From the NCBI GenBank assembly GCA_029237695.1, contig CM055273.1, forward strand, positions 63,415,968-63,479,967: DNA of 64,000 nt. The letters run 5' to 3'. Under the pieces are notes generated by a model that was not told where the DNA came from, did not search any database, and saw only the letters and a list, made by a program, of their open reading frames with translations. Every line of letters starts with the position of its first letter. Positions within the stretch are counted from its first letter, which is position 1. This document shows, in pieces, positions 44,138-56,700 of the stretch. Made by a program: the position numbers and the translations under genes. Origin of the DNA: Conchocele bisecta. Lineage: Eukaryota > Mollusca > Bivalvia > Lucinida > Thyasiridae.

Positions 44138-44297
44138 TATGTGACTGTGACTGGAACAATTGGGCTTAAGGGTTCTGCGATGGACCAGTGTAGATCCAGT
44201 TCAGCCTGTGCATCCACAGTCTGATCAGGATCTGCACAATTCGCCATTACATCAATAAAACAACCGTCATCCTTCTAACAAGCAACATAGCTAATGT

Positions 44298-45103
44298 TAT
44301 CCCATCAACACAGTGCGTATGTGCCGTGAAACACGGTGCCGTGAAACATTTTTGATATCCAGTCAATACTATTTTTGCATTTTACAGCAATTTGTAGGTG
44401 TTGACGGGATAAATAGAATAGTAGGCTAGTGCCGTGAATGGGAAAAAATATTTTTTCCCATTCACGGCACTAACCTACTAACCTACTATTCTCTATCTAT
44501 TTTCCTTATTTCTGCACCAAAGTATATGTTGTGACCACTCATTTGAACCGTCTCGGCGAGACGGTTCAAATGAGTGGTCACAACATATACTTCTGATGAG
44601 AAATAAAGCAATTCTTGGGCCTTGCCGGATATTTTTTCCCATTCATGGCACTAACGTACTATTCTCTATATCAGTCTACAAGAGTGCTATTTGATGAGGA
44701 TAATTGTTCATGTAATCTAAAATGCAGCATAGTTATTGTGCATTTAACTGTGCAGATGCAACTGATCGTCTGGATCTACTACACAGCCACGAAACACATA
44801 GCTTCATTTCTCCATTCACAGCCACAATTAAGCACATAAATAGAGAATAGTAGGTCAGTGCCGTGAATGGGTAAAAATATCTGGCAAGGCTCAGGAAACG
44901 GGATGGGCGAGGCTCTGACGAGTACATCCCGTTTCCGTGCCACGCCAGATATTTTTTCCCATTCACGGCACTAACCTACTTTTCTATTTATCCCGTCAAC
45001 ACATAAAAATGGCTTTAAAATGCAAAAATAGTATTGACTGGATATCAAAAATGTTTCACGGCACTGTGTTTCACGGCACATACGCACTGTGTTGACGGGA
45101 TAA
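44298..45103. mobile_element. Large multi-hairpin foldback element
   Basis: Outer arms of about 180 bp (tatcccatcaacacagtgcg and cgcactgtgttgacgggata) enclose several separate hairpins: cattcacggcac-type at 44430-44500, gttgtgaccactcatttgaa at 44525-44590, and atctggca...tgccagat with cgggatg...catcccg at 44878-44952. The left and right inner parts repeat each other. No ORF. Confidence 0.8.
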
Positions 45104-45268
45104 TATAACAAGACGAGTGCTAGCGTGTGTCTCACCCACAAAGGTCAGTCACCAATGTCAAGGTCACCCAAATGACACTGGGTGGACAGCCATCAGTATG
45201 GGGAAGCCCTTGATGAAGATGGTAATAGTTTGACTAACAGATCAGGAGATACATGTATTTAACATCAG

Positions 45269-45556
45269 TAGCCTATTTCACCAACATTACAAAGTATATT
45301 TATCTAGCAAAGTATACTTTGAGGGAGTAATCATTTATTTTCCCCGAAATGCATTATATTTCATATAGAATTAACGACTGCATATATTTGATGATTAAAA
45401 GTATCACTGTATGCAGAATTATTATACTGAATTTATTACATTATCACAGCCAAAATGGCTGTGATAATGTAATAAATTCTGTATAATAAAAATTAATAAA
45501 TTTAGCCTTTTTAAAAATTTCTCCCTCAAAGTGTACTTAGCAGGTGAAATAGGCTA
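45269..45556. mobile_element. Foldback MITE, tagcctatttcaccaacat family, copy 3
   Basis: Ends tagcctatttcaccaacat and a slightly shortened ggtgaaataggcta; inner palindrome tatcacagccaaaatggctgtgata. Nothing recognised in 45104-45268 or 45557-45849. Confidence 0.85.
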
Positions 45557-45849
45557 CTGGACTCAATTTGATGACTATGATGACTATGCCTGAATTGTGA
45601 CCGCTATGTCTTACTTTACACTAATGTTGGCGAGACAAAAACCACCCCTCTATTCTAATAGACCACATATTCAAGAATACTCAAGTCAAAGTTCAAATGG
45701 ACAGGTTATTTTGAAAGCACACTATATTTTGATTACACATCTAGATGTATGTTGTTGATATCAATTAAGTGACACGGGTTGAATTGAAGGCTGATATGTG
45801 CACATGATATTGTGGATACATAAAATACAAACTGTAGCTGCTGGTACAA

Positions 45850-46433
45850 TAGTTGCGAACGGTAACTCTTGTAGTTTACTCCCGTACTATCCATAGCTAG
45901 AGTTACGATTCCACTCATAGGGTTCCTTTGCAGAATAGCGAATCAGATCTGATTCGCACTTATAAAGCAGTTAATTGTTACATATTTGAGATATTTTCCA
46001 TCCGAACAAAATATTAGTATAAATATAAGTAATACAAACTTATAATTCTGAAACAAGTTTTACCATTGTAGAAGGTTTAGGAACTATGTTTGCCTTTACA
46101 GAAAATGGACCCCATCTTAACTTTTACAATTTGAAGTTGGCTGCCACTGACTGGATCACTTGATCACTTGTTGATTCTAGCTTAAATTTAAATTTACTTT
46201 ATCAGGTCATCTACATATGGAAATTTATGTCATAATTACTTGAATATGTTATTCTCATAATATAGTAACACTCATTTCAGTTCAAAAACATAGAACATCT
46301 TTCACAATTAACTGCTAAAGTGTGAATAAGATCAGATTCGCTAATCTGCCAAGGAATCCTATGATTGGAATCGTAACTTTGGCTACGGACGGTACGGGAG
46401 TTACAAAGATTGCAAGAGTTACCATTCGCAACT
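45850..46433. mobile_element. Foldback element with about 110-bp arms
   Basis: Left arm agttgcgaacggtaactctt...cgaatcagatc pairs with right arm gatcagattcgctaatc...gttaccattcgcaact. The centre (45960-46320) is unassigned. A piece of one arm lies at 61180-61246 inside another repeat. Confidence 0.75.
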
Positions 46434-46631
46434 ACTGGTACATGTAACAACAACCTGAATGCACCAAACAATTTCTGTTTCTTGAATGTTGAGTCATTTA
46501 TTAAGGTATGTATGCAGAATTTTAGAAATTATATCTGTTTTAAATATGTATGCAAACTAATCATGTTTGACTCTTGATTCCATTGCATAGTGTCCAAGTC
46601 AACTTACATAATTATATCATGCCAACTATTC

Positions 46632-46875
46632 TGGAGGCCGTTTCACTAAACTTTGTACGATTAAAATGTTTGTAAGTGCAAATTTAGGATCGTCTCGAAA
46701 TTTCAATTGATGGATTTACATTTATTGAGCATAGGCTGCATATGCAGCCTATGCTCAATAAATGTAAATCCAATAATTGTTTACAAGAAAACATTGTTAA
46801 TGTGAAATTTACAGACTATCATATTTTTGCACTTACAAACAATTTAGTCGTATGAAGTTTAGTGAAACGGCCCCC
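46632..46875. mobile_element. Palindromic MITE, ggccgtttcactaaac family, copy 2
   Basis: Same family as 16506 and 54324, inserted in opposite relative orientation of the inner arms; centre aggctgcatatgcagcct. 46876-47101 contains no recognised feature. Confidence 0.85.
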
Positions 46876-47101
46876 CAGAATTACACTTGCAATTATGTCG
46901 CCATGACTTAATACCGCAATGTGATTATTTCCTGTTACCGGTATTCCTTATTACCAGTTACTGGCGGAGAAAACTGTGCTGGATGTTATCAACAAAAATT
47001 GCTGATTAGTTTTAACAGCACATTCATGAGAATGGCATATTCGGTGCTGAGGGATTGTGCCATCGTAATAAGAGTCGACTGTACATCATAAATCCCACTT
47101 C

Positions 47102-47136
47102 TTTATTACAAAATGGCTGTGCAGACGACATTTATT
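47102..47136 (-). promoter_or_regulatory. Candidate polyadenylation signals of the beta-lactamase-like gene
   Basis: On the minus strand AATAAA occurs at 47131-47136, 18 bases after the stop codon, and again at 47102-47107. Either would give a short 3' UTR. Confidence 0.5.
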
Positions 47137-47153
47137 TTCCAGGTTTAGTAATG

Positions 47154-47432
47154 CTACAATTTACTTGCAGTGACTCTCTTTCCATTCTCCTCCAAAAACT
47201 TCTTATAACCTGAATAAAACTTGAATGTTTGTCTTGGCACCGTTATATTTTCAACTTTACGTATACTATCGTATAATGCTTCATATAGACTGTACATCCT
47301 CTGGTCTCCGTCACCGCTATACGAGGAGAACGGGTCACAGTGACTGGTCGTGTAGGCAAACCCAACATTGTTGTAGACGTCGGCTGCAGCGTACTGGCCA
47401 CCATAGCCACCATGACCAAATATATGCTGCAC
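47154..47432 (-). CDS. Beta-lactamase-like gene, last exon (third catalytic motif)
   Basis: Acceptor tgtttgtag before 47432, stop TAG at 47154-47156. Encodes HIFGHGGYGGQYAAADVYNN, then a family-typical C-terminus (VGFAYTTSHCDPFSS ... YKKFLEENGKRVTASKL). GHGG takes the role of the KTG/HTG motif. A foldback MITE begins about 24 bases upstream of the acceptor (47456). Confidence 0.9.
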   Translation of the reverse strand: MQHIFGHGGYGGQYAAADVYNNVGFAYTTSHCDPFSSYSGDGDQRMYSLYEALYDSIRKVENITVPRQTFKFYSGYKKFLEENGKRVTASKL

Positions 47433-50400
47433 CTACAAACAACGAGGTGTGCATTGACTCGTTGCATGCTGGGAAACTTGTGGACTATAAATAGTTCAAA
47501 AATAGCAACAGACGACAATTCCTTATTTTTGTTTATTTCTCCCTGTAAATATGTCTTGGAATTTTGTTACTCTGGACTAAATTCTAATGAAATTCCAGGA
47601 CATATTTGCAGAGAGAAATACTTACACCACTAGCATAAAAAGAGCTAAGCAATTAATATTTTAGATTTTGACAAGAGCGAACACAGGCTAGGAAAATTAA
47701 TTTTCAGCATGAGAACAAAATTCTCAGCACATTATAAGCACAGGCCATGAAAGTATTGGCCAGATTTTGACGTTATACTCACAGGCTTGTCTCCCTCTAT
47801 GACGGTGATCAGTTGCATGCCAAGACTCCAGGCACAGTCGATGCCATAACTGACGTCATATCCCGCCACGACCGGCTTCGTTAATCTCCGCACCGTTTCC
47901 TGAGATAACATTCGCCTTCCCTTCGTGCAGCCACCGTTGGCGAGAATACCAAAGATTTTCGCCATATTGGCGGCAGTGCCATGGCCGTGGGTGGATGGAA
48001 CTGGGAGTTCCCTAATGTCAGGGTCATTGATCTTTAATACCTGAAACATACAACGGTTTGATAAATATGAACAGATATTAAAGGTACATGCCCACTCAGT
48101 AGGCACAAAATGTTCTTTATATCAGAGATATAATAAATTGAAAGGGCCAGTGGAAGAAGGGGACTATTTCCCTAATGAATTGAAGGGGCCAGTAGAAGAA
48201 GGGGACTAAGTCCCTAATGAATTGAAGGGCCAGTGGAAGAAGGGGACTATTTCCCTAATGAATTGAAGGGGCCAGTAGAAGAAGGGGACTAAGTCCCTAA
48301 TGAATTGAAGGGCCAGTGGAAGAAGGGGGCTATTTCCCTAATGTGAATTAAAGGGGCCAGTGGAAGAAGGGGATTAAGTCCCTAATGAATTGAAGGGGCC
48401 AGTGGAAGAAGGGGGCTATTTCCCTAATGAATTTAAGGGGTCAGTGGAACGAGGGGGATAAGTCCCTATTAAATGGATTTAAGGGGTCAGTGGAAGAAGG
48501 GGGCTAAGTCCCTAATTAATTGAAGGGGTCAGTGGAAGAAGGGGGCTAAGTCTGTAATGAATTGAAGGGGCCAATCAAAGAAGGGGGCTAAGTCCCTAAT
48601 GAATTGAAGGGGCCAGTGGAAGAAGGGGGATATTTCCCTAATGAATTTAAGGGGTCAGTGGAACGAGGGGGATAAGTCCCTTATGGATTTAAGGGGTCAG
48701 TGGAAGAAGGGGGCTAAGTCCCTATTAAATGAATTTAAGGGGTCAGTGGAAGAAGGGGGCTAAGTCCCTATTAAATAAATTGAAGGGGTCAGTGGAAGAA
48801 GGGGGCTAAGTCTGTAATGAATATAATGGGTCAGTGGAAGAAGGGGACTAAGTCCCTAATGAATTGAAGGTGGTTAAGTCCCTAATGAATTTAAAGGGCC
48901 AGTGGAACAAGGGGGATAAGTCCCTAATGGATTTAAGGGGTCAGTGAAAGAAGGGGCTAAGTCCATAATTAATTTAATGGGTCAGTGGAAAAAGGGGGCT
49001 ACTTTCATAATGAATTGAAGGGGGTTAAGTCCCTAATGAATTGAAGGGGTCAGTGGAACAAGGGGGATAAGTCCCTAATGGATTTAAGGGGTAAGTGACC
49101 CCTTCAATTCTGACCATTGTTTATACAATGAGAGACTATCGGATTATTTTTCCCATCACCTGTGGTCTTGCTCTGTCAAATCTAAAAACCATTACTCAAA
49201 CCCACACAGTTTTATTGGCCGATGCACAGTTCAGTCTCGACCAATCAAACTGCATGATTTTGCGCATGAATTTGGAGAAAGTTCTCAGAAATTTGTTATA
49301 ACCATGGCCTCTGATTATCATGTGGGAGAATGAATAGAAGTATGGAGCACATTTTAAACTCTACTGTCCGTTCCACATTTTGCTGCCGACGAACTTTTGG
49401 CTATTAAACACATTAAATCTAAAAAAAGTAAGTACTTTTTTATCAATAACAAAAAAGTCACCCTCCCCAAAAAAAAAAATATTGATTTTATAGCGAAAAA
49501 ATTTTCCTACGAGAATTTAACTTCAAAATCTAACTTTTGTTTTACTAATTACATGTACATCATTTTCACGCTATTTCGCCAGGTTTCGGAGTCAATTTCC
49601 AAAACTTTTCGTTTTTTGATCCTTCAGAAAAAATTTGGAAATTGACTCCCCATGATAAATTCCTATAGGAAAATATTTTTTTCGCAATAAAATCAATATT
49701 TGATGGACTTTCATCAAATATTTTTTTTTGGGGAGGGTGACTTTTTTGGTATTGATGAAAAAGTACTTAAATATTTTTTAGATTTAATGTGCTAAAAGCC
49801 AAATGTTCGTCGGCAGCAAAATGTGGAACAGACAGTAGTGACATATAATAAATACAAATGACGATGATTGTATATTGTTCAAGTCCATGGGAGAACATAC
49901 AAGCTAACAGACAGATTGACAAATGAACTCCCAAGCTAAAAGCGATGCCAGATTTATTAGATATAGTAATGTTAGAAAATGTCTTTGAGCAACAAATACG
50001 TTCATCGACTGGCAGTAATAAAATGAGAAACAGTTAAAAATGTTTTCCTATACTCCATCCCTTATATTGTTGTTAATGTCAGAACTAGCTCATTTGAACA
50101 AGTACTCACAGTTTCGAAATCCTGAGGGCTGTTCATAGTTTTCATTAGGTATTCCAAGTCTCCTTTAAACACCCCTAGAAATTCTGCCTGATCTAGCTCT
50201 CTTGTAAGCGTGATCCTTGACCCTCGGTATTGCAACGGTTTTGGTAGACCGATATAGAAAGCAATCCCTACAAGGCAAATAGTCAAATATGTAAGTCGAA
50301 AAAAATGCGACTCACACTAGCAAAGTCTTGTGCTGAGTTGGATGTTTTTTCTAGCATATCCATATCTCCCATGAAATAGCGTTGAAATTGAGCATCGTAC

Positions 50401-53400
50401 TCGGCACGAGTGTAAGTGGTATCGAGCGTGATTCTGCAGGCTCGGTGGTATTGTGATGGTGGTAGGCCAATATAGCACTCTATTCCTGAAACTCAGCACC
50501 AATAGCAAAGTATACTTTGAGGGAGAAATTTTCAATTTTAGGAGAAATTTATTAATTTTTATTATACTGAATTTATTACATTAGCACAGCCAATTTGGCT
50601 GTGATAATGTAATAAATTCAGTATAATAATACTTTTAATCATCAAATATATGCAGTTGTTAGTTCTATATGAAATAATGCATTTCAGGAAAAGTAAATGA
50701 TTTCTCCCTCAAAGTATACTTTACTAGAAAAGTATACTTTGCAATGTTGGTGAAGTCGGCTACTGAAAGTCAGCACGAGGACTCGTCAAAATGAAAATGG
50801 CCAACAATTTGATCTAGAAGATATATTTGACAAAGACATAGATTATTGTCTGGGCAAATAGTGTAGATCCAGATCATCCTTGAAAACGTGAAGGTTTTGA
50901 TCATTCCGTCAATAAAACCTGAGATATCACATTAAATCATGTTGTAGAGTCCAATATATAAACATGTTTATTTAACCAAGTGAGTTGATCGTGCAATAAT
51001 GCACGAGCGATTGGGTCGTTTCACTCAACAAACAAGCGAGAGTAGCAAAACAAGTTTGTTTAGTTGTAGGACCCAATCATAATGTCAAGATAGTCAGCTC
51101 ATGAGGTTAAATAAACATTTTTTTTATATAACAACAAAGCGAATCAAGCAGTAAAAATGGCAAAGAGTAGTGCAAATATTTCCGAAGGTGGGCCGTAGCG
51201 AAGGCGTTTATCTCACGATTTAGAGGGTGTGTTTGAGAACATGATTTGATTGGTCGAGGCAAACACGTTATTGTGACATTACTGATATAATTTTATAAAA
51301 CATGAGTGGTGTAAACTACTTCTGCTCTACCATTCACCATTACATTTGTGTAAACTACTGGCTGAAATGTAAGAATATTTTATAATAGTCCTTCCAAGTT
51401 CCAACCATAATGCCAATACAGTTCTACTAGCAAACGGTGCAGATCATCTTAATTATGACAAACTCAAGGGAAGATAACTCACCAAATGGTTCTGCAATTT
51501 CCTCCTGGAAATATTGTGACAAGTTTCTGCCCTTGGCATCTGCATGGCGGACGATTTGGTCCAAATACAGGCCGAACGTCAGCGGGTGGTAGCCATGTTT
51601 AGTCCCTAAAAACATGAATATGTAATATAACAATATATCAAAAAGAACTGGCATCATTAAACGAAGCTAATCCCCACGCTGGCAGCCTTAATAAAAAGGT
51701 CCTCAGTGACCTTGACCTTGGACGTTTGGACATGGCTCGTATGGAAATCAAAGCAACATCCCTTAAACACACATTTTGGCCAAATATTATCAAAATCGGT
51801 GAAGCGGTTCAAGAGTTATTGAAAAAAGAAACAAAAATTAACATTTTTGCCTTACAAACACAGTGAATATAAGTCCTCAATGACCTTGACTTTGGGCGGT
51901 CAGACGTGGCTCATACGCAAAACAAAACAGCATCACTACACATACAAATCATGGGCTACAAATTTTTTTGAAAATTAGAATACAAATTATTGTTGTTGAC
52001 TTTCATGTACAAATACGAATATGAGAATATTTGTGAGGTTATTTTGAAGACAAATTTCATGTAAATTGATTTGCTACAAGTGACATAAACATGTTGGGTA
52101 TATATTGGTGTCCAATTGAGAAAGGTGACACTGCATCAACTTGTGTCAGTGCCAGACACGTGTACCTGGTTCCCAGTAAGGTTTCTGTGCAGCCAGCTTC
52201 CTACCCAGACCCTCGGGGTCGTCACGTATCTCTGACAACCAGAACTTCACGTCCAGTGATATCAAACCTGCCTATATAGACCATGATACATGCATGTAAA
52301 CAGGTTATCGGAATTGGAAAATCATTAATAGCTTCCCTTAGAACTACATCGTCAGTTTTAGAACTGACAGAGTTTGTCGGTTTGACATTTAAACTAAGCG
52401 ACATGACGTCAAACCAACTAATTCCTTCAATTTTGTTTTTAATAATTGGCAGTTGATTAGTTTATACTAACATACCATCAAACAGACAAATTCCACCAAT
52501 TGTAACGTCCAGGGCTCGGTTGCTCAAAACCTCTGTTAGCTTAACAGACTGTTAAATCCTTAGCATTGCTAAGGATTTAACAGTCTGTTAAGCTAACAGA
52601 AGCTTTGAGCAACCAGGCCCAGGATGCCTCAGAAGTTGATCTAAGGGCAGCAACTTGTAATGTTTCATGTTCAGTAACCAATTTATAATACCTCTATAAT
52701 GATAAACAGAGGATCTTACAAGAGTGACGATTTACTTTTAATATGATACTTATTAACCCTTAGAAGGCGGGAACTGAAAATAGTCGTCTGCTGCTGTCAT
52801 ATTTTGTCTTTTCTCTCAGTAAAAACATGGTCTGGCAGCATTTTAGAATCATTTCCATTGGAAATGATTCTAAAGTGCTGTCAAACCAAGTTTTTGATGA
52901 GAAAAAATAAAAAATATTCAGCAGACGACACAAATTAATTCAGCATTGTTAGGGTTAAACATGTATTAGATTCTGATTATTACACAGAGTACATACACTA
53001 AATCTACGCTGATCACCCAACATGTTTTCTGTAGCTGTCACATTTATATATTTAAAACATGAATGCATGTATTATGATTTGATAACACTGTGTGACGACA
53101 CTGCTGCAGAAGACCATTTTGTATAATGAAAGTTCACGAATCCTGCCCAAATTTTACCGACTACTTCCGCTATCTATATTCATAACGCGCATCTGCAGTG
53201 CCGGACTGCAAATAGGCTGCAAATACACGTTCATTACCGTATACAGTCTAAAAAACTGCTAATTTCCATGGAGCGGTATATAATAAATAGAATATTCATA
53301 TTTTTGCAACGAATATGACATATATGTTCATCGAGTGGTGTGAAATATCCATATTTCACTCGTAAAATATGGACATTTCACACCACTCGATGAACATATA

Positions 53401-53665
53401 CCGGTATGTCATATTCGTTGCAAAAATATGAATATCCTCTATTTCTCCATTGACAGCCACAAATGTCATAAGATCCGTTTTCAGCCTGTGGTCGACAATG
53501 AATCACGACAAACCTGATTGCTAATCAGCTGCTCCAGAGTTATCTCCCCCTTGCCATTCTGCGCGAATTCTGGCCAGTATTTACACACTCGCTCCTGGTA
53601 ATCCAATCTGCCACTGTGGAATAGCAGATTGATTGGTTGGTTGGTTCGTTGATTGATTTATTGGC

Positions 53666-53701
<36 letters not shown>

Positions 53702-56700
53702 AGATTGAAAGATAAAGCTCATGTTAATGGTGGCATGAGTGTGTTCCAAATGCTCACCAGCAATATATTAAGTAATATTAAAGTTATATCATGATGAAGA
53801 AACTTTTTGATGTAAAAAAATGGCTAAGTGTTTCCGTACCCATGTGAAGGCCAAAAAGGTCAAGGGCATGTTAATGAAGGTATCAGAGTGTTCCAAATGC
53901 TCACATGTAGCATGTGTACACATATCGAAGCAATCTGTCCAAGTAGTAATAAAGTTATATCATGAAGGAGAAATTTTTTTTAACATATGTTGACGCGGAC
54001 GACGACGACAGAAAAAACGGCGATTATAGTTGCGCCTTCTGCTAAAGCAGGCACAAAATAAATAGCCAATGTCTACAAATATTTCAGAAATGGACATTTT
54101 GGCTACCAAGTACTACATATTTCAGAAGTTTTTAAAAAACTACTGTTTTATACAAACATTGGAGCAAATGTAAACTAGAGCAATTAAGCAGACGTTTACC
54201 GATACCTCGGCCGCCGCCTGGACCGGAAAACAAATGTTAAGTTTATGTGTTACGGACAGAGGGACAGACAGATGATCGTACGGTGAAATCTAAGTACATC
54301 TCGGCATACTACGTAGGCCAGGGGCCCGTTTCACTAAACTTTACACGACTAAAATTTAGTATCGTCTGTAAATGTCAATTGATGCATTTATATCTATTGA
54401 GCATATGCTGCATATGCAGCCTATGCTCAATAAATTTAAATCAAATAAATGTGTCCAAGAAAACGTTGTTAATGTGAAATTTACAAGACTTTCACAATTT
54501 TGCACTTACGAACATTTTAGTTGTACGAAGTTTAGTGAAACAGCCCCCAGGAGCATAAATAGTATTGTCTTTTCTCATATATGTTATCAGTTCATTTTGG
54601 CTACTAATTTCAAATCCCTATCGCTAACCTACATGTAGGAAATGGGTAACATATAGTGGTGTTTGCAAGCAGTGTAGATCCAGATGAGCCAGCTCGTGTT
54701 GAGCCGTCTCATCAGGATCTGTACTTTTTGAAAGTAATTTTAATATTTAAAAAAAAAAAAAAACACACACCCTTTTCATAAATTGACACGTCTCATTATG
54801 TGTACAGTCCCATAGAAAACGAACAGCCAAATGCCAAGATGATTCTGACAGGCTAATGTTCCTGTTAATGATTTTGTATTGCACTATGGGGTCAGCTAAT
54901 GAGATAACAAAGCATGCCGAACTACTTTCACAGCCCAGCTGGAGTCTCCAGTAACCGCCAGACTCGACCATAGTGCATGAGAATATGTACAGGTGAGTTT
55001 TATTACCACCAGCGACTATTATGGCTGTAATCTTTGCAGCTTAGGTCCAGATCAGAATGAGCAGTCACATCAGGATCTAGACTGTTACCGACTGGATTCA
55101 TCATTGTCTAAATGGATAAGCAACCCTGATCTTGTTCCATGCTCTCTTGGTAGCCTACAACATGTGTGTGCTGATTTCCACAATAATGATGGGAGAATTG
55201 CTTGTTCTAACAGCTATAAGCTGATGATACAAGAACACACTAGTCTTCTAACCAGTGTAGATATATCTGCGGGTTCAAACTGACCAACACACTAGCAAGT
55301 TACAAATTAAAATGTGCTGTTGATACATAATTACATGTAGCATATGTTATGTTACATACACCTTGCAGAAATAAATATCTTCATTGCAAAACCTTACTTC
55401 AATCTCAAAGTCAGACTTCACACAAGGAATTTAGCTGAGTGGCTGGGGAATGGACCTTACGGCATATGCGACAGTGTAGCCCCAGATCAACCAGCGCATC
55501 CGTGCAGTCTGACCAGGGCCTATATTTGTCGTGTTTTGTTTTCATCGAAGTAGTAACAATAATGATACCAGCAAAACGCCTCGACTTGAATCGTACTTAG
55601 TGCGAGTGCAAAAGGAAATATGTTTTGAGTCCAAGTTGGCGATTGGAAAAGTTTTATAAACTATCAACAGAGCTTCAGTCAAGGTGCGTAATTTGATAAA
55701 TTTGAGGTAGGATTTTGTTATTTCTTCACCAAAAATGGCAAGTTGGGAGCTATGATAAGCTTATTATTTCTTACTGGAGCATAACATGATTCAGCTCTCA
55801 AGTACCGGGGGGGGGGGGCAGGGGGCAAAACGATACAAGAGGACCAAACCATGTAGGTCGGCATTCCGGGAAGGATGAACACACGCCGATCGTTAAATTA
55901 CCCATCACATGCTCCCTCCTACCACCAATTCCGATGTTGGAATAAATTGGGGATAGTGTGTATAAACAGGTCATCAAACTTTGGTCAAGAGTACAACTAC
56001 AGACGCAGTCAGTTTATTTGATACTGAATGAATGACTGTTAAAACGTTTGATTAGAATTTTTTTATAAACTATCAACAGAGCTCAAGCTAAGGTGCATAA
56101 TTTTATCAATTCTGGATAACAACAAATTTCTGCACCAAAAAATGGCAAGTTGGGAGTCTCAATGATCTCAATGAGACGATTCTAAAGGACTCCTAACTTG
56201 CTATCTTTCATTGAGAAATAAGAATTTCGCCACCAAATTATGCACCTGACACGGAGCTCGATCTGTATCAATCTCAAGTCCGCGCAGTCTGATCAGAGCT
56301 AAAGTTTGTTGAAGGAGTAACATTAATGATACCAGGAAAACGCTTTGACTCCCAATCATTCTCAGTGTCAATTAGTGCAAATATTCTAATCAATAACACA
56401 CAATTGCAAATTATACATATTTGGCCTTATATTTGTATATGCGTATACTATGTACACAGTGATCCGTTATGAGATCAACCATGTAAGTAATTTGATACAT
56501 TTCCACAGTTGTCATAGTTCATGAAAAATATTTACATAATTTATGATTTTCTTCCGTACATGACAACGAATATTTATGACACTTTCAAAGCATATTGCAA
56601 GATGTCATCATTTACTAAAAAATACAAGACTGTTATAAATATTATTCTTTGAATATCGCGGATGCTATTATGTATGAAATCAATTGACATAGACGGAATG

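Noticed and set aside
47225..47633. Plus-strand ORFs over the last beta-lactamase exon
   Set aside because: Antisense shadows; the minus strand has splice sites and family motifs.
54993..55283. 96-codon plus ORF (MSFITTSDYYGCN)
   Set aside because: Overlaps gtgtagatccaga-family repeat text and shows no homologous domain or splice context.
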